Shown in pieces: positions 35,366-44,535 of a DNA stretch of 64,000 nucleotides. How positions within the stretch are numbered: position 1 is the stretch's first letter; every line of letters begins with the position of its first letter. Under the pieces are notes generated by a model that was not told the origin of the DNA, made no database searches, and saw only the letters and a program-made list of their open reading frames with translations. A program made the position numbers and the translations under genes. This stretch comes from Natronoflexus pectinivorans (GTDB lineage: Bacteria; Bacteroidota; Bacteroidia; Bacteroidales; Marinilabiliaceae), in contig NZ_SLWK01000003.1 of NCBI RefSeq assembly GCF_004345615.1, forward strand, positions 62,001 through 126,000, read 5' to 3'.

Positions 35366-36652
35366 TTAATGGTCTGCCTGCTTAGACAGTTTTATAAAAT
35401 AAAAAATAAGAAAGGAATTGAATACCATTCCTACCATTGAATAAAGTACCAATACATAAATGATATTGTAAAAATAATGGTATCCGAGAACTAAAGCAGT
35501 TAATCTCAAAAGTAAAAGTAACAGATCATATATCACCAATGATCTCTGTTTACCTAAGATAACAATTAGTGATGATATGGGGGAGTTTAAAAACATCAGA
35601 AACAACCACGGAATAAGAAGGCGAGAATAAATACCTGTTTCAGTCCATTCACTTCCCAATATATATTCGAAAAAATAAGTAGAAATAAATAATATCGGAA
35701 ACCCTGTTAATGCAAGAAGAAAAAGTTTAATGTAGGTTTGCTTTACAAGTTCATGAAACCGGGTAGGTTCATTATTATAAGTCTCCGAAGCTTTATTAAA
35801 AAATATTTGACTAACAGCCTCACCGATTAGTCCAATGGGGGTTTTTATCAATCTTATAGCAAGACCAAACTGGCCTCCAATAGCAAGTCCAAAATATTTT
35901 GGAATTAAAATGTTCGGAAGTTCATTAGACAGGGTGTTCGTGAAGGTCAATAATGTATTGTATTTTGGAATTTTCTGATACCTTTTTGCCATAAAAAAAA
36001 TACGGTTGATTGATATGTGATGTACATTTCTTTTAATTGATTTTGAAGCTGAAATTATGGTATGTAAAAAACTCATCAGTTGGCCTGCAATTAATCCTGG
36101 TATGAGTCCTAAATATTGAAACGCAGAAAACCCGTTAATTAATTGCACGCTGCTCATTGATAGAGATTTGTTTATCCGTACAAAAGAGATGCTTTTAAAT
36201 TTTTTTTGTCGATTTAGCCAATAGGTCAGAGTGTTAAACATTCCATGTAAAAAAATTCCTAATGGCAATAAAAAAATGAAACGACCAAGACCGCCATTGT
36301 CGAAAAGGCCATTAAAAAATTCATGATACATTAGAATAATAAACAATGTAACCAAAGATATTATTGTTATGATTATGAAACATAGAATCAATAAACTAAC
36401 AGCATCTTTTTCTCGCTTAGGCAATAATATTGAAAGTTCGTATCTTAAAGCAACTACAGTGCTTAATGTAAGTGTTATTGAAGAAAATAGTGTTAATGTT
36501 CCGAACATTTCATCCGTATATACCCGACTTAGAATTGGAGTAATCAAAAATACAACCCCTTGCGCTATAACTGAACCGGAAAGCAATGTCAAAAAAAACT
36601 TAACATTCTGATTTATAAATGCTTTTTTTGTCCTATCTATTATTGTCATCAC
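35366..36652 (-). CDS. Wzx-like polysaccharide flippase (MOP superfamily)
   Basis: 428 residues with about 12 membrane helices. N-terminal FFLTLLSGSVIAQGVVFLITPILSR is typical of the MOP-superfamily polysaccharide exporters, and GGQFGLAIRLIKTPIGLIGEAVSQIFFNKASE near residue 250 is the conserved central loop. It should flip a lipid-linked sugar or peptide-like unit across the inner membrane. Its start overlaps the stop of the AsnB-like gene by four bases (ATGA type), so translation is coupled. No glycosyltransferase or polymerase gene is adjacent. Confidence 0.87.
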   Translation of the reverse strand: MMTIIDRTKKAFINQNVKFFLTLLSGSVIAQGVVFLITPILSRVYTDEMFGTLTLFSSITLTLSTVVALRYELSILLPKREKDAVSLLILCFIIITIISLVTLFIILMYHEFFNGLFDNGGLGRFIFLLPLGIFLHGMFNTLTYWLNRQKKFKSISFVRINKSLSMSSVQLINGFSAFQYLGLIPGLIAGQLMSFLHTIISASKSIKRNVHHISINRIFFMAKRYQKIPKYNTLLTFTNTLSNELPNILIPKYFGLAIGGQFGLAIRLIKTPIGLIGEAVSQIFFNKASETYNNEPTRFHELVKQTYIKLFLLALTGFPILFISTYFFEYILGSEWTETGIYSRLLIPWLFLMFLNSPISSLIVILGKQRSLVIYDLLLLLLRLTALVLGYHYFYNIIYVLVLYSMVGMVFNSFLIFYFIKLSKQADH

Positions 36653-38334
36653 TTAATGTTTTGGCTTAACCTGTTTTCAATAAATGAGACATACCAATTT
36701 GTAATTACAGCATTAAAGCTTGATGTGTTTTTATATTTAAAACCAATCGCTTTAGCCATTGGTTTTGTAATTTCGTAATAATACATCCAATCACTTTTAA
36801 GCAAAAATCTTATTATTAGGAATTTAGGCAGGTAGCTTTTAAGCAAATTTTTAACTTCCTGGATTTTCATTTGAAAATAATTCGGCTGCAACTCATTATC
36901 CAGACACAAACCGAATTCTCTAAAGTAGAAACTCACCAGAATGTCGTCATATAGCATTTTGGCAGTTTTAAACTTTGCTGGAACCATTTTAAAAAATCCC
37001 ATTAATTCATCGTCCCAGAATGGAATCCTAATTTGATGACCAAAATAGTCATAAACTGTGGCTGAATTTATTATGAGTTTACTAATCTTTTCTTTAATAT
37101 CAAGATCTTCTATGATTGAATGGGATATAAAATCGTCATCATAATCACTCTTAAAACGCTCTTCAATAATTTCAATTACCCTTTTTTTATAGTGCCTATG
37201 AATATTATAGAAGTTAAGTTTTTTCTTAAAAAACAATCCTGTTAGTGCATCTTTACTTATGTTTTCATTAAATACTTTCACGAATTGACTTCCTCCGAGA
37301 AGGTCTCCTGAATGTCCCGGAATGAAAACAGCGTCATTTTTTATAAGATTCTTGTCTTTTAAATACTTTACGGCAAAATATTCCTGCATATATGGCATGG
37401 AAGATATTTTTCCGGCAAATAACGCGTAATCTTTAAATTGGGAGGTGTCAAAATAGCCGTTTATCAATTCCTGATTGTATTCTACAAATATCCATTTATA
37501 TCCAAGCCTGTTAGCTGTCGTCCTGGAGTTTTGTAGCTCGAAATTATTCTTTCGGCCATAAGTGAAACAAACCACATCGGTATAACCAAATTTCTTTAGC
37601 ATCGCTGCAATTAAGCGCGAGTCATAACCTCCGCTGAGAGGCAGAACAACCTGCCTGCCTTTTAGGGAAGTAATTAACCTCCTAAACGCTTGTTCAAAGA
37701 CCGCCCGTCCATCTTCTTTTAGTTTTTCATACGGTATCCCATCGTTTACTTTTTTGGTGGCATATGAAAAAAATGAACCGGACTCTTTAAGGTTGCTGTT
37801 TTCAATGATAAGATATTCTGCCGCACGAACTTCACTTATTCCATTAATTAATGTGTTGTTTCCGACGGTGTAACCTGTTGATTTAAAAATTGCACACTGA
37901 ACTTTATCAATTTTGACGTCATCCAACAATTTTATCAACTCTTGTGGATTATCACTAAAAATATAGCCTTCGGGGTGATTAATATAGTATAGCGGAAAAA
38001 AACTCGATTTATCACATGCAATGCATGTGATGTTTTTAATTCTGACAACAACAGAAAAAACGCCATTGGCTCTCTCTACCTTTTTTTTGAATGAATTAAT
38101 CTCGCTAATATCTGAAAAATAATCAATCAGCGTTTCTTCTTCGTAGTAATTTCCTTCGGAATCAAACAAATAACCTTTTGCTGATATGGAATCTGTTGAG
38201 AACCATTTAAAACCTTTATTATATTGAAGAATTGTTTTGACCATGTCACTCTTATCAATTAAGATTTTTTTGCAGCAGTAGATGAAGGAACTGATTCCAT
38301 CTTGTAGTATTCTATTCAAAATGATTAAATCCAC
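36649..38334 (-). CDS. Asparagine-synthetase-like amide/amine ligase
   Basis: 561 residues. The C-terminal synthetase domain has the PP-loop SGGYDSR (residues 234-240), with VVCFTYG and LGYKWIFVEY following. The N-terminal part keeps the outline of the Ntn glutaminase fold (GVFSVVVRIKNITCIACDKS near 91, YIFSDNPQELIKLL) but lacks the Cys2 nucleophile, since the protein begins MDLIILNR. So glutamine hydrolysis is unlikely and ATP-dependent condensation with ammonia or another amine is expected. Its start overlaps the end of thiL by 23 bases, and its end overlaps the flippase. AT-rich relative to thiL. Confidence 0.84.
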   Translation of the reverse strand: MDLIILNRILQDGISSFIYCCKKILIDKSDMVKTILQYNKGFKWFSTDSISAKGYLFDSEGNYYEEETLIDYFSDISEINSFKKKVERANGVFSVVVRIKNITCIACDKSSFFPLYYINHPEGYIFSDNPQELIKLLDDVKIDKVQCAIFKSTGYTVGNNTLINGISEVRAAEYLIIENSNLKESGSFFSYATKKVNDGIPYEKLKEDGRAVFEQAFRRLITSLKGRQVVLPLSGGYDSRLIAAMLKKFGYTDVVCFTYGRKNNFELQNSRTTANRLGYKWIFVEYNQELINGYFDTSQFKDYALFAGKISSMPYMQEYFAVKYLKDKNLIKNDAVFIPGHSGDLLGGSQFVKVFNENISKDALTGLFFKKKLNFYNIHRHYKKRVIEIIEERFKSDYDDDFISHSIIEDLDIKEKISKLIINSATVYDYFGHQIRIPFWDDELMGFFKMVPAKFKTAKMLYDDILVSFYFREFGLCLDNELQPNYFQMKIQEVKNLLKSYLPKFLIIRFLLKSDWMYYYEITKPMAKAIGFKYKNTSSFNAVITNWYVSFIENRLSQNIK

Positions 38335-39313
38335 CCTTTAAAACAGCTATCTCCCGATTGCCTGAAAACCATTTAAGGCTGCCCGATTCTCCGGTTACCT
38401 TTCCTATATCAAACAACTTTTTGCCAAATTTATTTTCAAAAGAGGCTGATATATTTTGGAACTTTTCGGCGTTAATCGTTAACAACAGGCAATAATCTTC
38501 ACCGCCGGAAGTTGCCAGTTCAATGGGATTAAACTGATGCTTTTCAGCAATGTTTATTAACTGATGGGAGAGGGGAAGCCGTTTCAAATCAATTTCAGCG
38601 CCTTTTTTTGAGGCTTTTAAAATGTGGTTTATGTCAGACGCGATGCCGTCTGACACATCCATCATGGCATTTACTCCCGATTGCTGTGCCAGCCAAATGC
38701 CTTCTTCCACATCAGCCTCCGGACGATTGTGTCTGTTTATCAGCCAATCGGCTTCCAGGTTACTGTTTAAACCCTTCAAAATTAATTGCAAACCGGCGGC
38801 TGAATCACCAAGCGTGTCGGTAACAGCAATTACATCACCAGATTGAGCCATTGAGCGCAGTCGGGCTTTTCCCTTCTCAATTTTTCCAATCACACTGATG
38901 TTTAAAATCAACTTATCAGGCGATTTTGTTGTGTCGCCTCCCATTAATGGCAAACGGAATTTTTCACTCAAAGCATGGTAGCCATCCATCAGTTCATCCA
39001 GGCATTCCACTTCAATGTTTTCGGGAATGGCAACGGACAAAAACGAACCAATCGGACGAGCCCCCATGGCTGCCACGTCACTCAGATTAACGGCCAAAGA
39101 TTTGTAGCCCAGGTCATATGGCGATATTTTGTTGCGAATAAAATGAATGTCCTCCACCAGCATATCTGTGGTGATGACCAAATCGTGATTTTCATCGCAG
39201 GGTAATACGGCGCAGTCATCACCAATTCCCATGGAATTGGGTGTTAGTAAATCTTTAAAGCGGTGTGCGAATCGTTCAATAAAACCAAATTCGCCTATTT
39301 CTGAAAGATGCAT
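38312..39313 (-). CDS. thiL: Thiamine-monophosphate kinase
   Basis: 333 residues. PurM/AIRS-type blocks: SMGIGDDCAVLP near residue 29, TTDMLVEDIHFI near 50, LAVNLSDVAAMGARP, MGGDTTKSPD near 120, MDVSDGIASDINHIL near 208 and ATSGGEDYCLLLT near 262. It phosphorylates thiamine phosphate to the diphosphate cofactor, which IorAB in this window needs. It is the first gene of the run thiL-AsnB-like-flippase-CapA, but it is more GC-rich and unrelated in role, so the later genes probably inserted behind it. Confidence 0.95.
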   Translation of the reverse strand: MHLSEIGEFGFIERFAHRFKDLLTPNSMGIGDDCAVLPCDENHDLVITTDMLVEDIHFIRNKISPYDLGYKSLAVNLSDVAAMGARPIGSFLSVAIPENIEVECLDELMDGYHALSEKFRLPLMGGDTTKSPDKLILNISVIGKIEKGKARLRSMAQSGDVIAVTDTLGDSAAGLQLILKGLNSNLEADWLINRHNRPEADVEEGIWLAQQSGVNAMMDVSDGIASDINHILKASKKGAEIDLKRLPLSHQLINIAEKHQFNPIELATSGGEDYCLLLTINAEKFQNISASFENKFGKKLFDIGKVTGESGSLKWFSGNREIAVLKGGFNHFE

Positions 39314-39446
39314 GCTCTATTAATAGATTTATATTTTCCTTGTTTTGTGAATAGTTCGTTAATCTTTTTTATTTGCCTAATTATCAAGCGTTTATGAATT
39401 TGTTGTAATATTATGCAATCAGCTGATAATAAGAAACTTACTTGTG

Positions 39447-39483
39447 TCTAATATCTAATAATCTAAAAGTCTAACGATCTATT
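39447..39483. repeat. TCTAATATCTAATAATCTAA repeat, copy 2
   Basis: Nearly identical to 14773-14808. It overlaps the last codons and stop of the C69-like gene, so the final residues (NRSLDF) are repeat-derived. Confidence 0.6.
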
Positions 39484-40818
39484 GTTTTGTAACTCGTCAA
39501 GATATTCTCTCCACCTTCTTTTGGCTATGAGGCTTTGGCTGTAACAATAATCGGTAAGATATTCAACGGCCAGTGCCGGATTGCTGACAAACAAAGCCCT
39601 GGCTGTTTGCTCCACAGCCGGAGCAAAGCGGAGATACTTCTCTTCCAGCTCGTGACGTATTCTCTTGGTTTCATCCAAAATTACCGAATCGTTTCGATTC
39701 GGGTATACTCTGTTGATTTCCCCAATAATATCATACTTTTCCCGGAAAGATGATGGAAATTCATCTATTCCAATGTAAAATGGCTGAAAATTACCGATGG
39801 AATCACCGCCAACCCACAACCATACAACCCCTCCAATGGGTCGGGGCAACCAGTTTCGCAACTGGGCAATAAAGGTATGAACGGTTTTATCTGTATTTAC
39901 CGAGTCCTTCTCTTCTCTATGATGGAGATTTTTGGTCAACTCTTTTACTGAGCGCAAACTAACTTTTTGCGACGGCTGAAAAAACAGGGGCAAGGAAAGC
40001 GAATCACTTCCCTGTTGAATGGTAGCATTAAATAGACCGGCCGTTTCACGAACAATTCCAGAGTTTTCGTCATTGGATTGGGGGTCGGTATATGCATTTT
40101 TAAAATTAAAATCGCGATTCCTTCCATCAAAATAACCCATTTCCCGAGCAAACGAGATAACGTCTTGTGAGTAGAGGACATCATTGTTACGGCTGCTAAT
40201 GGGAAAGTTGCCAATGGCCGGTTCTGTACCATGAACCGCCATTCTGCCATCCGGAATCAATCGAGCCACCCACACCGCACCCCGGTTCATAGTGCCTTTA
40301 CCGGTCATCTCCATCATCCACACTTCAGAGGGGTCTGCGATGAAAAAGCGGAATCCATCATCGCTATAACCATATTTATCAGTAAGTTCGTCTATTAAAT
40401 TGATGGCATCACGTGCGTTTTTTGAGCGCTGTAATGCGATGTTCTTCAGGTTTTCTCCGTCCAGAATGCCTTTATGATTTCGTAACTCTTTTTTCGCTGA
40501 AAAGTTATGTCCAATTATGGTCAATTGATGTTCATTGGTACTGGCTAATACCTGAAAACTGCCATTCCCCTCCGGGATTTCACCCAATTTTTCACCGGTT
40601 TGGGTTGAGAAAATCTCTTTTACCGAATTGGGTGCGTGTTGTTTTCGTTGCTGAAAAATGTACTTATCTGTATCAAAGCCATTATCAATATTGAACTGCG
40701 CCACTATTGTCGACCCATCGGACGAAGCATTATTGGTGACCACAATGGTCACCAATTCTCCTCCCATTAATGGCAACGATGTAAATATTAACAGAAAGAA
40801 AAGTATGGATTTTATCAT
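39463..40818 (-). CDS. C69/U34 dipeptidase-like protein lacking the catalytic cysteine
   Basis: 451 residues. Signal peptide at about 1-18. C69 blocks are present: NNASSDGSTIVAQ near residue 29-41, RNAR-like QRSKNARDAINLIDELTDKYGY near 131, FFIADPSEVWMMEMTGKG near 158, WVARLIPDGRMAVHG. In active C69 enzymes the mature N-terminus is Cys-Thr-x-(I/L)-(L/V)-V, the Cys being the nucleophile; here the aligned sequence is LVTIVVTNNASSDGS, with Leu in its place and no Cys nearby. The protein therefore looks like a non-catalytic or altered homologue secreted to the periplasm. The C-terminal 300 residues otherwise look intact. Confidence 0.8.
   Translation of the reverse strand: MIKSILFFLLIFTSLPLMGGELVTIVVTNNASSDGSTIVAQFNIDNGFDTDKYIFQQRKQHAPNSVKEIFSTQTGEKLGEIPEGNGSFQVLASTNEHQLTIIGHNFSAKKELRNHKGILDGENLKNIALQRSKNARDAINLIDELTDKYGYSDDGFRFFIADPSEVWMMEMTGKGTMNRGAVWVARLIPDGRMAVHGTEPAIGNFPISSRNNDVLYSQDVISFAREMGYFDGRNRDFNFKNAYTDPQSNDENSGIVRETAGLFNATIQQGSDSLSLPLFFQPSQKVSLRSVKELTKNLHHREEKDSVNTDKTVHTFIAQLRNWLPRPIGGVVWLWVGGDSIGNFQPFYIGIDEFPSSFREKYDIIGEINRVYPNRNDSVILDETKRIRHELEEKYLRFAPAVEQTARALFVSNPALAVEYLTDYCYSQSLIAKRRWREYLDELQNNRSLDF
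40733..40755. repeat. Ten-base inverted repeat inside the C69-like gene
   Basis: TTGGTGACCA-CAA-TGGTCACCAA lies inside codons for LVTIVVTN, exactly where the catalytic Cys-Thr of the family should be. Confidence 0.75.
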
Positions 40819-41044
40819 TTCAATGGATTACTCAATTTTTATAGTATTAAAAACAAGAATCTTGTGTATCTGATGTCCAACCATCTGGGCATCATGCTCG
40901 TTTCAAATAATTATCCTTTTCAATAAAACTATCTCAAAGCGTTAGTAAAAACAAGAATTGTCTGCTCTAAATTAAACCGGTCATCAACACCTTATTACTT
41001 CTCACCAATCTACAAATGTAATGTTCCTTTTTATGAAACAAAAA

Positions 41045-42049
41045 CTAACCGAGTCGGGGTTGATAAACAAAATTAGATTCTTTTATAGTTGCCTCCCCAT
41101 TCCAACGGTAGGCGGCCAATTGTCCGCCTCCGGCCAAACAATTGTCAACACAGCAGGCATTAGGGGAAACCATCAAAGACATATCTTTAATGCAGTAATG
41201 ACCAAAAAAAACAGGTGGCGCAGATTCATCATATACATCAAAAGGAACCAAAAGTTGTTCGGGAACAGTGTACTCCGGCAATTTGAAGCGGTTTCCAAAG
41301 CTTAGCTCCCTGAATGTTTTTTGGGTTGAAGACTCCCACCATTTTACCCTGAAATTGGTTCGCCTGACGTTTTTACTATCTTTTATAATGAGGTCTTTAG
41401 GCAGATTCAATTCAATCCCGCGCGTTGTTTGTCGCACCGCTTTGGCAAATGGTGTTTCGTTACGCACAATCTCTTTAATTAACTTTTTGGTAAGTTTGCC
41501 TTTGGTTACATTTTTATCTATTATTTGCACATGCTTATCACTCCAGTAGGCATGTACAACACGGAAAGAGCCGGTTTCAATAAAAAAAGGAAGGGTTCGT
41601 AGCCATTTAATTGTGTCACCCAGTTCGCTCTCACTGTTTTTGTACTGTTCTTTTATTTTCTCCATCTGTAGTTTATTGGATGATGGAGGCTGAAACAGCG
41701 GTTTTCCTTTTTTATTGTATGTGAAATATCCGATGGCATTCAGTTCATGATTCCCCAAAACGGCAAAGCCCGTTTTGTTTTCAACCATGTTGCGCACCAG
41801 TGATATAACCCCTTTGGTATCGGGACCACGACTGATAAAATCCCCGGCAAAGATTACTTTGCGTTCCGGGTGCTGCCATAATCCATCAATCTGCGAATAA
41901 CCCATTATATGCAACAATAATTCCAGCTCGGTACAATAACCGTGTACGTCGCCAATTATATCGTAATTGTCATCCGGGTTATTTTGTTTGGCTGTAAATT
42001 GTCGTCGTCTGATTAATTTGTTAAATAATTTATGCAGATATCTTTTCAT
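41045..42049 (-). CDS. Calcineurin-like metallophosphatase
   Basis: 334 residues. Metal-binding blocks of the PPP/ApaH-like group: IIGDVHGYCTELELLL near residue 31, VIFAGDFISRGPDTKGV near 65 (the usual Asp of GDxxDRG is Ser here), VLGNHELNAIG near 96, and His in RVVHAYWSD near 166 and FFGHYCIKD near 297. It may cleave phosphoserine/threonine or dinucleoside polyphosphates. No signal peptide. It is single and divergent from the Gfo/Idh gene, 84 bases apart. Confidence 0.85.
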   Translation of the reverse strand: MKRYLHKLFNKLIRRRQFTAKQNNPDDNYDIIGDVHGYCTELELLLHIMGYSQIDGLWQHPERKVIFAGDFISRGPDTKGVISLVRNMVENKTGFAVLGNHELNAIGYFTYNKKGKPLFQPPSSNKLQMEKIKEQYKNSESELGDTIKWLRTLPFFIETGSFRVVHAYWSDKHVQIIDKNVTKGKLTKKLIKEIVRNETPFAKAVRQTTRGIELNLPKDLIIKDSKNVRRTNFRVKWWESSTQKTFRELSFGNRFKLPEYTVPEQLLVPFDVYDESAPPVFFGHYCIKDMSLMVSPNACCVDNCLAGGGQLAAYRWNGEATIKESNFVYQPRLG

Positions 42050-42133
42050 ATTTATTCTTTAGCACTGAAATTTGCTAAAAAATATGCAATTTAGCATCAA
42101 CTAGAGTGTGAAAATAATTCAAAAAATAATCAA

Positions 42134-43117
42134 ATGGCTGCAAAACAAGTGAATTGGGGAATGATTGGCTGTGGAGATGTTACGGAGAAAAAAAGCGGAC
42201 CGGCGTTTAATAAAATTGAGAAATCTACTTTAGTGGCTGTCATGCGTCGCAATGAATCATTGGCAGCCGATTATGCCAAAAGACACGGCGTTTCACGATG
42301 GTATTCAAATGCTTCGGAATTAATCAATGACCCAAGTGTTAACGCTGTTTATGTTGCCACTCCTCCTTCTACGCATGCAAAATATGCCATAGAAGCCATG
42401 AAAGCAGGAAAACCTGTTTATGTTGAAAAACCGATGGCTGCCACCTATGCTGAATGTCAGGAAATGTTGCAGGTTTCAGAAAAAACAGGCGTTCCTTTAT
42501 ATGTTGCTTACTATCGGCGCACTTTACCGGGATTTTTAAAAGTTAAAGAATTGATTGAAGAAGGGCAAATTGGCAAACCTCTGTTGGCCTCTATTCGTTT
42601 AATGCGACCCGCTTTACCCGAGGAAATGGATGAAAAAACTCCGGCATGGAGAATTGACCCCAAAATTGCCGGAGGGGGAATTTTTTATGACTTGGCATCT
42701 CATCAACTCGATTTCTTAGACTATTTATTTGGCCCAATTACTCATGTTGAGGGGAATGCCGAAAATAGAGCAGGATTGTATACTGCTGAAGACACCATTG
42801 TGGCATCCTTTAAATTTGAGAATGGGGTGGTTGGCTCAGGTGTTTGGTGTTTTGTTACGGGAGAATCGTCTCGAGAGGACAAAATGGAGATCATTGGCAC
42901 CAAAGGAAAAATTATTTTTTCGGGTTTTGGACATAATCCGATAGTTTTGGTGAAAGAATCAGGCAAATTGGAGTTTCCATATCTAAATCCTGATAATATT
43001 CAATACAACTTGATCAAAGAAGTGGTTGAATCCATTCAGCATAAAAGAACATGTGTAAGTACCGGCATAACAGCCTCTCGAACCAATTGGGTAATGGAGC
43101 GAATTGTATATGGATAA
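42134..43117 (+). CDS. Gfo/Idh/MocA family oxidoreductase
   Basis: 327 residues. N-terminal Rossmann motif NWGMIGCGDVTEKKSGPAF near residues 6-24, the conserved YVATPPSTHAKYAIEAMKAGKPVYVEKPMA near 75-104 with the EKP lysine, and the C-terminal domain with GGGIFYDLASHQLDFLDYLFG near 180 (catalytic His). It oxidises or reduces a sugar or inositol-like substrate with NAD(P). Substrate unknown. It precedes ffh by 60 bases on the same strand, but ffh seems to have its own promoter. Confidence 0.9.
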   Translation: MAAKQVNWGMIGCGDVTEKKSGPAFNKIEKSTLVAVMRRNESLAADYAKRHGVSRWYSNASELINDPSVNAVYVATPPSTHAKYAIEAMKAGKPVYVEKPMAATYAECQEMLQVSEKTGVPLYVAYYRRTLPGFLKVKELIEEGQIGKPLLASIRLMRPALPEEMDEKTPAWRIDPKIAGGGIFYDLASHQLDFLDYLFGPITHVEGNAENRAGLYTAEDTIVASFKFENGVVGSGVWCFVTGESSREDKMEIIGTKGKIIFSGFGHNPIVLVKESGKLEFPYLNPDNIQYNLIKEVVESIQHKRTCVSTGITASRTNWVMERIVYG

Positions 43118-43143
43118 TATTAGAAATATTGGCAAAAAAGTGC

Positions 43144-43151
43144 TATTTTTG
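43144..43151 (+). promoter_or_regulatory. Candidate ffh promoter (-7 element)
   Basis: TATTTTTG matches TAnnTTTG and lies 27 bases before the ffh ATG. The -33 position has no clear TTTG. Confidence 0.45.
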
Positions 43152-43177
43152 CGCAAAATTTAAAGTTTAGAAACACG

Positions 43178-44512
43178 ATGTTTGAAAATCTATCGGAAAG
43201 ACTGGAACGCTCTTTTAAGATACTTAAAGGGCAGGGTACCATTACAGAAATAAATGTTGCTGAAACACTCAAAGATATTCGTCGGGCATTATTGGATGCC
43301 GACGTAAATTTTAAAACGGCTAAAACTTTCACCGAAACGGTGAAAGATGAAGCGTTGGGTCAAAATGTGCTGACGGCTGTCAAGCCTCAGCAGATGATGG
43401 TTAAAATTGTACATGATGAGCTGACCAAACTGATGGGAGGGTCATCCACCGACATCAATCTTGATGGAAAACCGGCTGTTATCTTGATTGCCGGTCTGCA
43501 AGGGTCGGGAAAAACAACTTTCACCGGAAAACTGGCCAATTTATTAAAAAGTAAGCGCTCAAAAAATCCTTTATTGGTGGCAGGTGACGTGTATCGTCCC
43601 GCTGCGATAAACCAGCTACAGGTTTTGGGCGAGCAAATTGGAGTTCCTGTATATACCGAAGAAGGCAGCAAAGACCCTGTTAAGATAGCTAAAGACGCCA
43701 TCAAACAGGCGAAGCAAAACGGTAACGATCTCGTAATCGTTGATACCGCTGGTCGATTAGCTGTTGACGAGGAGATGATGAAAGAGATTACTGCCATTAA
43801 AAATGCAGTAAAGCCTCATGAGATTCTTTTTGTGGTTGACTCCATGACTGGCCAGGATGCTGTTAACACAGCCAAAGAGTTTAACGACAGGCTCGACTTC
43901 GACGGGGTAGTTTTAACCAAACTTGATGGTGATACCCGCGGTGGTGCTGCTCTCTCCATTCGCAGTGTGGTAAACAAGCCCATTAAGTTTGTTGGTACAG
44001 GCGAAAAGATGGATGCGCTGGATGTGTTTCACCCCAATCGTATGGCCGACAGGATTTTGGGTATGGGTGACATTGTCTCGCTGGTGGAGCGTGCCCAGGA
44101 GCAATTTGATGCCGAGGAGGCTCAAAAACTACAGAAGAAGATTGCAAAAAACCAATTCAGTTTCAACGATTTTCTGAGTCAGATTCAGCAAATCAAGAAA
44201 ATGGGTAGCCTGAAGGATTTGGCTGGCATGATTCCCGGAATGGGAAAAGCCATAAAAGATATGGATTTTGATGATGATGCATTTAAGGAAGTTGAAGCCA
44301 TTATCTACTCCATGACCCCTGATGAGCGTGAAAATCCTGCCATTTTAAATGGCAGTCGTCGCAAAAGGATCGCCGCCGGTAGTGGCAGTTCAATACAGGA
44401 GGTAAACAGGCTTATCAAACAGTTTGAAGATACCCGTAAGGTGATGAAGATGATGGGCAAAGGAAAAAATCTTTCCAAAATGATGGCCAACCTGCCCATG
44501 GGAGGACGCTAA
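43178..44512 (+). CDS. ffh: Signal recognition particle GTPase Ffh
   Basis: 444 residues with N, G and M domains in order. G-domain motifs: [18 protein letters not shown] near residue 107, [11 protein letters not shown] near 140, [13 protein letters not shown] near 190 and [14 protein letters not shown] near 247. The M domain is methionine-rich and has the RNA-binding [25 protein letters not shown] near 390. It binds signal sequences and hydrolyses GTP with FtsY to deliver ribosomes to the Sec translocon. folD follows 23 bases later. Confidence 0.97.
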   Translation: MFENLSERLERSFKILKGQGTITEINVAETLKDIRRALLDADVNFKTAKTFTETVKDEALGQNVLTAVKPQQMMVKIVHDELTKLMGGSSTDINLDGKPAVILIAGLQGSGKTTFTGKLANLLKSKRSKNPLLVAGDVYRPAAINQLQVLGEQIGVPVYTEEGSKDPVKIAKDAIKQAKQNGNDLVIVDTAGRLAVDEEMMKEITAIKNAVKPHEILFVVDSMTGQDAVNTAKEFNDRLDFDGVVLTKLDGDTRGGAALSIRSVVNKPIKFVGTGEKMDALDVFHPNRMADRILGMGDIVSLVERAQEQFDAEEAQKLQKKIAKNQFSFNDFLSQIQQIKKMGSLKDLAGMIPGMGKAIKDMDFDDDAFKEVEAIIYSMTPDERENPAILNGSRRKRIAAGSGSSIQEVNRLIKQFEDTRKVMKMMGKGKNLSKMMANLPMGGR

Positions 44513-44535
44513 ACCAAAATAAACCTGATTATACC

